A stretch of 64,000 bases of DNA from Chryseobacterium gleum (GTDB taxonomy: Bacteria; Bacteroidota; Bacteroidia; UBA10329): the NCBI GenBank assembly GCA_945903645.1, contig CAMDOM010000012.1, forward strand, positions 1 to 64,000. The letters are read 5' to 3'. Below are positions 26,927 through 33,812 of the stretch, piece after piece. Within the stretch, counting starts at the first letter, position 1. Each line of letters opens with the position of its first letter. A program made the position numbers and the translations under genes. The notes beneath the pieces were generated by a model that worked only from the letters and a program-made list of their open reading frames with translations, made no database searches and had not been told where the DNA came from.

Positions 26927-27379
26927 TTATTCTCCTACTACTTCAAATTGGAATTCTTGTAATACGTCTTTGTGCAATCTAACTGTGGCAGTGTACGTTC
27001 CCACTTCTTTAATTGCATCGCCTTTGATAGCGATTTTCTTACGATCAACGTCAATGCCAAGAGCAGCTTTAATAGCCTCAGCAACTTGGATATTGTTTAC
27101 AGAGCCAAAGATTTTGCTTCCGCCTTCGCCAACTTTAGCACCAACTTTAAGCACAGCTCCTGCCAATTTCGCACCAAGCACAGTTGCTTCTTCACGAATT
27201 TTAGCTTCGCGATGAGCGCGTTGCTTCAAATCTTCTAAGCGAACTTTTTGTGCACTAGGAGTAGCAAGTACTGCCATGCCTTGAGGAATTAGGAAATTAC
27301 GAGCGTACCCGTTCTTTACTGTCAATAAATCATCCTTGTAGCCAAGGTTGTCAACGTCTTTTTTGAGTATGATTTCCAT
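26927..27379 (-). CDS. rplI: 50S ribosomal protein L9
   Basis: The 150-residue protein shows the L9 N-domain signature MEIILKKDVDNLGYKDDLLTVKNGYARNFLIPQG, the long connecting helix and the C-domain (KIFGSVNNIQVAEAI). L9 binds 23S rRNA near the L1 stalk and helps keep the reading frame. It is third in the rpsF-rpsR-rplI operon, 6 bases after rpsR, and is followed by a strong bidirectional terminator. Confidence 0.97.
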   Translation of the reverse strand: MEIILKKDVDNLGYKDDLLTVKNGYARNFLIPQGMAVLATPSAQKVRLEDLKQRAHREAKIREEATVLGAKLAGAVLKVGAKVGEGGSKIFGSVNNIQVAEAIKAALGIDVDRKKIAIKGDAIKEVGTYTATVRLHKDVLQEFQFEVVGE

Positions 27380-27385
27380 GGTTTC

Positions 27386-27655
27386 TTATTTCATAAGGTC
27401 AGCTACGTAAGGCATCAAGGCCAAATGGCGAGCACGTTTTACCGCTTGAGCCACTTTGCGTTGGTATTTCAATGAAGTTCCAGTAAGTCTTCTTGGTAGA
27501 AGTTTGCCTTGTTCGTTGATAAACGCCAAAAGGTAATCTGGGTCTTTGTAGTCAATAAATTTGATGCCGTATTTTTGAAAACGACAGTATTTATCACGAT
27601 TCACCTCCACCGTTGGCGGATTGAGGTATCTGATTTCTCCTTCTTTCTTTGCCAT
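27386..27655 (-). CDS. rpsR: 30S ribosomal protein S18
   Basis: The 89-residue protein carries the S18 signature ([27 protein letters not shown], then [21 protein letters not shown]). S18 pairs with S6 on the small-subunit platform. The Zn-binding cysteines seen in some S18 forms are absent apart from one (YCRFQKYG). It lies between rpsF (11 bases upstream) and rplI (6 bases downstream). Confidence 0.97.
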   Translation of the reverse strand: MAKKEGEIRYLNPPTVEVNRDKYCRFQKYGIKFIDYKDPDYLLAFINEQGKLLPRRLTGTSLKYQRKVAQAVKRARHLALMPYVADLMK

Positions 27656-27666
27656 TGTAATTTGAA

Positions 27667-28011
27667 TTAAGCTTTCTGAGCGGTTTTTTTCTTGTTTCTT
27701 CTTGCCTCAGCGTAAGTTACATGGTACTTGTCCATTTTTACGGTGAGGAAACGGATTACGCGCTCATCGCGCTTGTATTTCACCTCAAGCTTTTCAATGT
27801 CCGAAGGGGCGCTCTGAAATTCGAGTAGTGTATAAAAGCCAGTGGATTTCTTTTGAATTGGGTACGCCAAATTGCGTAGGCCCCAATCTTCCTTGGCCAC
27901 CAAAGTGGCACCACTGTCTTTCAAGAACTGCTCGTACTCCTGAACCGCTTCCTTCATCTGAGCTTCAGACAAAACGGGAGTTAAAATGAAAACGGTTTCG
28001 TACTGGTTCAT
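27667..28011 (-). CDS. rpsF: 30S ribosomal protein S6
   Basis: The 114-residue protein has the S6 beginning [20 protein letters not shown], the central [23 protein letters not shown] and a basic C-terminal tail ([11 protein letters not shown]). It is the first gene of rpsF-rpsR-rplI. Its promoter has both elements of the Bacteroidetes consensus (28059-28088), and a short GC hairpin lies at the beginning of the leader. In many phyla the S6:S18 complex binds its own leader to control the operon; whether that holds here is undecided. Confidence 0.97.
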   Translation of the reverse strand: MNQYETVFILTPVLSEAQMKEAVQEYEQFLKDSGATLVAKEDWGLRNLAYPIQKKSTGFYTLLEFQSAPSDIEKLEVKYKRDERVIRFLTVKMDKYHVTYAEARRNKKKTAQKA

Positions 28012-28058
28012 GATTTAATTGATTGTTAGTTACTCTTTACCGCCAAAAAAGCGGACGG

Positions 28059-28088
28059 CAAAGATAATTATTCCTTTCACTTTATCAA
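28059..28088 (-). promoter_or_regulatory. Promoter of the rpsF-rpsR-rplI operon
   Basis: On the minus strand GTTG (TTG at 28086-28088) is followed after 19 bases by TATCTTTG (28059-28066), an excellent fit to the Bacteroidetes TTTG-N19-TAnnTTTG promoter. It leaves a leader of about 40 bases before rpsF. Confidence 0.8.
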
Positions 28089-28157
28089 CAGCGATTTTTA
28101 GCCTGTTTTTTTCTTGTTTTGAGCGATTTGATAATCAAATTTCTGGTAGTGTTCACC

Positions 28158-28165
28158 TATATTTG
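28158..28165 (+). promoter_or_regulatory. -7 element (TATATTTG) of the dnaX promoter
   Basis: TATATTTG matches TAnnTTTG and lies 15 bases before the ATG at 28181. It supports that start over an in-frame ATT-region start at 28019, and implies a very short leader. Confidence 0.65.
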
Positions 28166-28180
28166 AAGCCCCTGAAAACT

Positions 28181-29938
28181 ATGGAGAATTACATTGTTTC
28201 CGCCCGTAAATACAGACCTGCAACGTTTGAGGACGTTGTAGGACAAGGAGCTATTACATCAACGCTTCAAAAAGCGATTCAGAATAATCATCTAGCTCAA
28301 GCGCTTCTTTTCTGTGGGCCACGGGGAGTTGGAAAAACTACTTGCGCTCGAATTTTAGCCAAAGCCATAAACGCAGATAGAAATACTGCGGAGGATGAAG
28401 ATTTCGCGTTTAACATTTTCGAGTTGGATGCCGCAAGCAACAACTCTGTAGACGATATCCGCAATTTAATTGATCAAGTTCGGTTTGCACCTCAACAAGG
28501 GAGATTCAAAATCTACATTATAGATGAGGTTCACATGCTTAGTCAAGCAGCGTTTAATGCTTTTCTAAAAACGCTTGAGGAACCACCCGCGCACGCCATT
28601 TTTATTCTTGCAACTACCGAGAAGCACAAGATTATCCCAACGATATTATCGCGTTGTCAAATATTCGATTTTAAGCGAATAATGGTGAGCGATATGGTAG
28701 CTCACCTTGGCAATATCGCTAGAAAGGAAAGTGTAACCATAGAAGAAGAAGCGCTTCATGTGATTGCCGAAAAGGCAGATGGAGCGTTGCGTGATGCATT
28801 ATCCATATTTGATCGCATTGTAACTTTTTCTGGTAACACGGTTACTTACAAGGATGCGGTTGAAAACCTCAACATTCTAGATTACGAGTATTATTTCCGA
28901 GCTACGGAACTGTGTTTAGCTGGTGATATCTCGGGCTCAATGTTGCTATTTAACGAAGTGCTTGAAAGTGGGTTCAATGGTCATGAATTTGTGAATGGGC
29001 TTGCTACTCATTTCCGAAATTTATTGATGAGCCAAGATGCAAGCACAGTAAAACTTCTGGAGGTTACTGATAAGATTCAAGGTCGTTATCAATTGCAAGC
29101 TAAGGTTTGTTCACCGCTAAACTTGTTGAAATCGTTGCGGTTTATGAACGAATGCGATGTGCAGTATCGTGGAAGCAAAAACCAGCGATTGTTGGTGGAG
29201 CTAACCTTGATGAAAATGTGCGCACTCTACAAAATGCCTTCCGCTGAAGCTACCGAGCAGGTGGCCGAAAAAAAAAACATTAATTCTGGGAGCGTAAATC
29301 CAGCTTCAACACCAACTTTTGAAGCTCCTCCAATAGAGCGTGTTGTTCTAGTCGTTGAACCAAAATCGCCATCGTCACCACCAATTGCACCGCAGGTTCA
29401 GGTTGAATTTCGAAAGGAGCAAATAGAACGAAGCCCAGAATCGGGTTTTAGTTCAGTCGCTAAGACTATTCCGTTGGCTGGTCGTGCCAGTGGTCGCATA
29501 GGAGGTGTTCGCATAAATGGACGAGAAGAGAAAGTTGACGCAGCTGAATCTGACCCAAATCTGCTTCCAAAAGATTCCTTCTCGGAGCAGGAAATGCAGC
29601 GAATTTGGAGCGAACGCGTTCAACTTTTATTTGGCAAACAACCAAGCCTGTTGAGCTCGCTTACCAAGCGCCCTCCAATATTAATGGATGCCCATTTAAT
29701 AGAGCTTAAGCTTGATTCTGAGCATGAACTAGAAAAGGTGAATTTGAATAAAACCGCCTTATTGGACATTATTCGGAAAGACCTGAATAATTATAGTGTT
29801 CAGTTGTCTACGCCAATCGAGGAGGTGGTAACGGGCAAGAAAGCCTATACGCCCAAAGAGAAGTATGAGAAAATGCTGCATCAAAATCCGCATCTCGATA
29901 TGCTTAGGCAGAAATTTGGTTTGGAGTTGGATATGTAG
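28181..29938 (+). CDS. dnaX: DNA polymerase III subunits gamma/tau
   Basis: The 585-residue clamp-loader ATPase starts with NYIVSARKYRPATFEDVVGQ and has Walker A GPRGVGKT (46-53), Walker B IYIIDEVHMLS, the SRC sensor segment (ILSRCQIFDFKR) and domain III. The cysteines of the zinc module usual between Walker A and LDAASNNSVD are missing (INADRNTAEDEDFAF instead). A run of ten A's at 29268-29277 falls right after domain III, near codon 363, and may produce a shorter gamma-like form. The remaining tau-specific part is Pro/Ser-rich linker and a C-terminal domain. The start at 28181 is preferred because upstream in-frame sequence is non-homologous and crosses the promoter. Confidence 0.94.
   Translation: MENYIVSARKYRPATFEDVVGQGAITSTLQKAIQNNHLAQALLFCGPRGVGKTTCARILAKAINADRNTAEDEDFAFNIFELDAASNNSVDDIRNLIDQVRFAPQQGRFKIYIIDEVHMLSQAAFNAFLKTLEEPPAHAIFILATTEKHKIIPTILSRCQIFDFKRIMVSDMVAHLGNIARKESVTIEEEALHVIAEKADGALRDALSIFDRIVTFSGNTVTYKDAVENLNILDYEYYFRATELCLAGDISGSMLLFNEVLESGFNGHEFVNGLATHFRNLLMSQDASTVKLLEVTDKIQGRYQLQAKVCSPLNLLKSLRFMNECDVQYRGSKNQRLLVELTLMKMCALYKMPSAEATEQVAEKKNINSGSVNPASTPTFEAPPIERVVLVVEPKSPSSPPIAPQVQVEFRKEQIERSPESGFSSVAKTIPLAGRASGRIGGVRINGREEKVDAAESDPNLLPKDSFSEQEMQRIWSERVQLLFGKQPSLLSSLTKRPPILMDAHLIELKLDSEHELEKVNLNKTALLDIIRKDLNNYSVQLSTPIEEVVTGKKAYTPKEKYEKMLHQNPHLDMLRQKFGLELDM
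29267..29297 (+). other. Candidate slippery site in dnaX (A10) with nearby stops in both other frames
   Basis: In frame the codons are GAA AAA AAA AAC. This contains the classic -1 heptamer A AAA AAC and also a ten-A run suited to polymerase slippage. A -1 ribosomal shift, or one extra A, leads to CAT then TAA at 29281-29283 (product about 367 residues). One A fewer leads to TAA at 29295-29297 (about 371 residues). Both would yield a protein of domains I-III. Confidence 0.65.
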
Positions 29939-30031
29939 GGATTTTGCATGATTTGATTTGTTAATCAGCCGTTTAAGTAAGCACCGAATCACCCACATTT
30001 TCCAAACAAGTTTCATTCAGGGCGATATGTC

Positions 30032-30039
30032 TATTTTTG
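30032..30039 (+). promoter_or_regulatory. -7 element (TATTTTTG) of the icd promoter
   Basis: TATTTTTG matches TAnnTTTG and lies 40 bases before the icd start. TTTC about 17 bases upstream is a weak -33 candidate. Confidence 0.55.
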
Positions 30040-30079
30040 CCGCCAGTCTTAACGAAACAACTCAATTAATACAACAATA

Positions 30080-31345
30080 ATGGCAGGAACTAAGATTACC
30101 GTGAGCAACGGAAAACTGAATGTACCCAACGACCCAATCATACCTTTTATAGAAGGTGATGGAACTGGAGCAGATATTTGGGCAGCTTCCAAACGTGTGT
30201 TAGAGGCCGCAGTAGCCAAAGCTTACAATGGCCAGCGTAGCTTGGTTTGGAAAGAAGTGTTGGCAGGAGAAAAAGCTTTCAATCTAACGGGCGAGTGGCT
30301 TCCCAAAGAAACCCTTACAATTATTGATGAATACCTGATTGCCATAAAAGGACCTTTGACAACTCCGGTTGGTGGAGGAATTCGGTCGTTGAATGTGGCT
30401 TTGCGTCAGGAGCTTGATTTGTATGCGTGTGTTCGTCCTGTGCGTTGGTTCGAAGGTGTTCCTTCTCCAATGTTGCGTCCGGGAGATGTAGATATGGTTA
30501 TTTTCCGCGAAAACACAGAGGACATTTATGCTGGAATAGAGTGGGAGGCAGGCACTGCTGATGTTAAAAAGGTGATTGACTTTCTCCAAAATGAGATGGG
30601 AGTGAAAAACATTCGTTTCCCAGAATCATCTTCTATCGGAATTAAACCAGTTTCGATTGAAGGCACCGAGCGTTTGGTCCGCGCAACCGTTAAATATGCC
30701 ATTGAGCACAAGAAACCTTCCGTAACCATTGTGCATAAAGGCAACATTATGAAATACACTGAGGGTGGTTTCAAGAAATGGGGCTATGCATTGGCCGAAC
30801 GCGAATTTGGCGATAAGGTGTTTACATGGGCTCAATACGATCGCATTTTAGCCAAAGAAGGCACAGTAGCTGCCGATGCAGCGCAAGCTGCAGCTATTGC
30901 CGCTGGTAAACTTTTGGTAAAAGACAGTATTGCTGATGCTTTCTTGCAGCAGATTCAACTTCGTCCAAAGGAGTATTCAGTAATTGCCACTCTCAATTTG
31001 AATGGCGATTATGTTTCTGATGCATTGGCTGCCTCTGTAGGAGGTATTGGTATTGCGCCTGGTGCCAATATAAATTATGTTACTGGTCATGCAATTTTTG
31101 AAGCTACACATGGCACAGCGCCAAAGTATGCTGGTTTGGATAAGGTAAATCCGAGCTCAGTGATTCTATCTGGCTGCATGATGCTCGAACATCTGGGTTG
31201 GAGAGAAGCCTCTGAAATGATTTATAAAGGCATCGAAACTTCAATTGCCAATAAGCGCGTGACCTACGATTTTGAACGCTTGATGGAAGGTGCCACCTTG
31301 CTTAAATGTTCTGAGTTTGGAGACGAAGTGATTAGGAACATGTAA
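30080..31345 (+). CDS. icd: NADP-dependent isocitrate dehydrogenase
   Basis: The 421-residue enzyme oxidises isocitrate to 2-oxoglutarate in the TCA cycle. The substrate-binding segment [23 protein letters not shown] includes the Ser and Arg residues of the isocitrate site. [15 protein letters not shown] and the coenzyme segment [15 protein letters not shown] follow. The Lys-Tyr in the latter corresponds to E. coli Lys344-Tyr345, which select NADP over NAD. It is monocistronic, with a -7 box upstream and a 16-bp terminator downstream. Confidence 0.95.
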   Translation: MAGTKITVSNGKLNVPNDPIIPFIEGDGTGADIWAASKRVLEAAVAKAYNGQRSLVWKEVLAGEKAFNLTGEWLPKETLTIIDEYLIAIKGPLTTPVGGGIRSLNVALRQELDLYACVRPVRWFEGVPSPMLRPGDVDMVIFRENTEDIYAGIEWEAGTADVKKVIDFLQNEMGVKNIRFPESSSIGIKPVSIEGTERLVRATVKYAIEHKKPSVTIVHKGNIMKYTEGGFKKWGYALAEREFGDKVFTWAQYDRILAKEGTVAADAAQAAAIAAGKLLVKDSIADAFLQQIQLRPKEYSVIATLNLNGDYVSDALAASVGGIGIAPGANINYVTGHAIFEATHGTAPKYAGLDKVNPSSVILSGCMMLEHLGWREASEMIYKGIETSIANKRVTYDFERLMEGATLLKCSEFGDEVIRNM

Positions 31346-31380
31346 TCAATCATAAGCCAATAGCTTATACATATCTGTAA

Positions 31381-31417
31381 AGAAGCCCTGCTACAACTAA
31401 ATTGTAGCAGGGTTTCT
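31381..31417 (+). terminator. Terminator of icd
   Basis: A 16-bp stem (AGAAGCCCTGCTACAA pairing with 31402-31417, one wobble) with a five-base loop is followed by TCTTTAAA. It lies between the convergent icd and bshB1 genes and can act on both strands. Confidence 0.88.
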
Positions 31418-31439
31418 TCTTTAAAGTGGTCTTGATTTA

Positions 31440-32156
31440 TTAAACTAAATCGAAAAAAGACTTTGCTCCGATATATCGCTCTGCAGTAAATCCTTCGCCA
31501 TACTCTGCACCAATTGGTCGGCCGAATTCTTTAGCGCGACTGCGCAGAAAGTCAAAGAAATCACTTCGTGAAATGGGCGTTTCAGGTTCATCGCTTTTCG
31601 GGTCGAAAAATTGAGAACTGTAGGCCTTGATGGATTCTATTTTTTTTTCCATAAAAGGAGTGACGTCAAACACCACATCGGGTTGAATGTAGCGGTCTTG
31701 TATGTAATGATAGACTGCATTTGGCCGCCAAGCTTCTTGCGCAATCCCATTTAGCATGGTTTCCACTTTGGGTAATCCTGCCAAAAAGCATCCTTCAGAA
31801 ACTAACTGCGAAGCACGTCCATGGTCGGGATGGCGGTCGTGAATGGAGTTTGCTAATACGATTTGAGGTCGGTACTTCCGCACCATTTCCACAATCTTTA
31901 ACTTGTTTTCTTGGTTAATGGTAAAGAAACCATCTGCCATTCCAAGATTTTCACGACTCGAAACTCCAAGTATTTGCTGCGCAAGCTTGGCTTCTTTCAA
32001 GCGGAGTTCTGCGCTGCCGCGAGTGCCCAATTCGCCTTGGGTCAAATCAATTATTCCAACTGTTTTTCCTTCGGAAATGTGTTTTAGCAATGTGCCTGAA
32101 CACGATATTTCCACATCATCAGGATGCGCTCCGAAGGCGAGAATATCAACAGTCAT
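31440..32156 (-). CDS. bshB1: Bacillithiol biosynthesis deacetylase BshB1
   Basis: The 238-residue LmbE/PIG-L family enzyme has the zinc motif AHPDDVE (His11, Asp13, Asp14), the second motif HPDHGRA (His109, Asp111, His112), and the BshB1-specific stretch near SDEPETPIS. It removes the acetyl group from GlcNAc-malate during bacillithiol synthesis, the main low-molecular-weight thiol in many Bacteroidetes. The gene begins 4 bases after a secreted glutathione peroxidase gene, so both are likely in one transcript. bshA and bshC are not in the window. Confidence 0.92.
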   Translation of the reverse strand: MTVDILAFGAHPDDVEISCSGTLLKHISEGKTVGIIDLTQGELGTRGSAELRLKEAKLAQQILGVSSRENLGMADGFFTINQENKLKIVEMVRKYRPQIVLANSIHDRHPDHGRASQLVSEGCFLAGLPKVETMLNGIAQEAWRPNAVYHYIQDRYIQPDVVFDVTPFMEKKIESIKAYSSQFFDPKSDEPETPISRSDFFDFLRSRAKEFGRPIGAEYGEGFTAERYIGAKSFFDLV

Positions 32157-32160
32157 AGAG

Positions 32161-32697
32161 TTACTTTGCTCTCAGCCAAGATACTATTTCCTTGTCTATA
32201 GGGCTAGTTTGCGGAGAAACACTTTTTACCAAGTTGCCATTTTCGTCAATTAGAAACTTTTGGAAGTTCCAGCTCACTTTCGAATCGGCCACGCCATTCT
32301 TTGCTTTTTCGGTCAACCACTGATAAATAGGGTGAATATCTTTCCCTTTCACGCTAATTTTTTCCATCATTGTAAACGAAACCCCATAGTTTTTTTGGCA
32401 AAAAGCGGCTACTTCCGAATTGGTTCCTGGCTCTTGTCCAGCAAAATTATTGGCTGGAAAACCTATAATTTCAAACTTGTCGCCTCCATAGGTTTTGTAT
32501 AATTCCTGTAGGCTTTCGTATTGTGGCGTAAGGCCGCATTTGCTAGCGGTGTTTACCACCAGTATTTTTTTGCCTTTTAGCGATGCGAAGTCGAGTTCTT
32601 TGCCATCAATAGTGGTGGCTTTAAATTGATGAAAGTTGCCTTGGGCCATAGTTGCGGTAGTTAACAGGGTAAGAAAAATTGAAAGTGCGTTTTTCAT
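32161..32697 (-). CDS. Secreted glutathione-peroxidase-family thiol peroxidase
   Basis: The 178-residue protein has a signal peptide (about 1-19, ending TMAQ) and the GPx tetrad: Cys54 (NTASKCGLTPQY), Gln88 (NNFAGQEPG), Trp143 and Asn144 (SWNF). It is a Cys, not selenocysteine, form. Such enzymes usually take electrons from thioredoxin and reduce H2O2 or lipid peroxides; here it would act in the periplasm. It is first in a two-gene unit with bshB1. A bacillithiol-linked electron source is an attractive guess but unproven, because bacillithiol is cytoplasmic. Confidence 0.92.
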   Translation of the reverse strand: MKNALSIFLTLLTTATMAQGNFHQFKATTIDGKELDFASLKGKKILVVNTASKCGLTPQYESLQELYKTYGGDKFEIIGFPANNFAGQEPGTNSEVAAFCQKNYGVSFTMMEKISVKGKDIHPIYQWLTEKAKNGVADSKVSWNFQKFLIDENGNLVKSVSPQTSPIDKEIVSWLRAK

Positions 32698-32798
32698 GAT
32701 TGTGTAATTTAGTTCCAGCCTAAAACACCCTTAATTGGGTTTTTGTTCAGAACAAAGGACGCAACTATTTGGCGAAACCTACAGCAAAAAATGCATTC

Positions 32799-32806
32799 TA
32801 CCTTTG
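32799..32806 (+). promoter_or_regulatory. -7 element (TACCTTTG) just before tsaC
   Basis: TACCTTTG matches TAnnTTTG and ends only four bases before the ATG at 32811. If used, the transcript would be nearly leaderless; it could be coincidental. Confidence 0.4.
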
Positions 32807-32810
32807 GCCC

Positions 32811-33767
32811 ATGGCAATAGTGGGTGAAAATGTGGAACATGCTGCAAAGCTTCTAAGCGAAGGCGAGTTGGTGGCCATTCCAACAGAAACGGTTTATGGC
32901 CTAGCGGCAAATGCGTTAGATGCCCATGCAGTGTTGCGCATTTTTGAAGCAAAGGGTCGTCCAAAGTTTGACCCGCTTATTATGCATTTGTCTAGCAAAG
33001 AAGCGGTTATGCGTTATGTTCAGGAGGTTTCACCTATGGCAGATAAGCTTATGGATGCCTTTTGGCCGGGACCGCTTACGTTGGTTTTGCCTAAAAGAGC
33101 GCTTGTGCCCGATGTGGTTACTTCTGGCCTAAATACTGTGGCTGTGAGGGTGCCTGCTCATGCCATGACGTTGCAACTGCTGCGCCAGCTTCAATTTCCT
33201 TTGGCGGCACCTAGCGCCAATCGTTTTGGCCATGTAAGTCCTACCACAGCTCAGCATGTGCAAGACCAGCTTGGCAATTCTATTCCTTATATTCTTGATG
33301 GTGGTGCTACTTCCGTAGGATTGGAAAGCACCATTGTGGGGTTTGAAGATGGGCAACCAACTATTTATCGCCTTGGTGGGCTAGGTGTAGAGGAGATTGA
33401 GCGCATTATTGGCCCTGTGCAGATTGAACTAAACCAGAGTTCCAATCCTAAAGCGCCTGGCATGTTGAAGAGTCATTATGCCCCACGCGTCCCACTGTAT
33501 TTGGGTAATCCTACGGCTTTGCTTGCGCAGTTAAAAGGCAAGCGTATTGGATTTTTGGGGTTCAATCTTCCGCTTCGCAAAATGGACGAGGCGTTGCAAT
33601 GTATCCTTTCTCCAAAGGGAGATATGAATGAAGCGGCTCACAATCTATTTGCGCACCTACGCATATTGGAAACGTTACCCATAGATGCCATTATTGCTGA
33701 AGAGGCTCCCGAAGTAGGACTTGGTAAGGCCATCAATGATAGATTGCGCAGGGCATCAGTACGTTGA
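32811..33767 (+). CDS. Threonylcarbamoyl-AMP synthase, Sua5-type
   Basis: The 318-residue protein has an N-terminal YrdC/TsaC domain (LVAIPTETVYGLAANA at 20-35, AKGRPKFDPLIMHL, WPGPLTLVLPKR, AAPSANRFGHVSPT) and a C-terminal Sua5 domain after the linker (APGMLKSHYAPRVP). It makes threonylcarbamoyl-AMP from Thr, bicarbonate and ATP for the universal t6A37 modification of ANN-decoding tRNAs. The start at 32811 fits the family. A TTG 14 codons upstream precedes a -7 box and is unlikely. It is divergent from the GPx gene and convergent with recG. Confidence 0.92.
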   Translation: MAIVGENVEHAAKLLSEGELVAIPTETVYGLAANALDAHAVLRIFEAKGRPKFDPLIMHLSSKEAVMRYVQEVSPMADKLMDAFWPGPLTLVLPKRALVPDVVTSGLNTVAVRVPAHAMTLQLLRQLQFPLAAPSANRFGHVSPTTAQHVQDQLGNSIPYILDGGATSVGLESTIVGFEDGQPTIYRLGGLGVEEIERIIGPVQIELNQSSNPKAPGMLKSHYAPRVPLYLGNPTALLAQLKGKRIGFLGFNLPLRKMDEALQCILSPKGDMNEAAHNLFAHLRILETLPIDAIIAEEAPEVGLGKAINDRLRRASVR

Positions 33768-33812
33768 ATATAACTTTTTTACGAACTGATAATTCGTACC
33801 AATGCATAATCT

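Noticed and set aside
28019-28180. Longer N-terminus for dnaX
   Set aside because: The added residues are non-homologous and cross the TATATTTG box and the divergent rpsF promoter.
32161-32697. Glutathione peroxidase as a selenoprotein
   Set aside because: The active-site codon is a normal Cys within ASKCGLT.
33780-33798. TACGAA/TTCGTA hairpin between tsaC and recG as terminator
   Set aside because: The stem is only 6 bp and no T tract follows on either transcript's 3' side.
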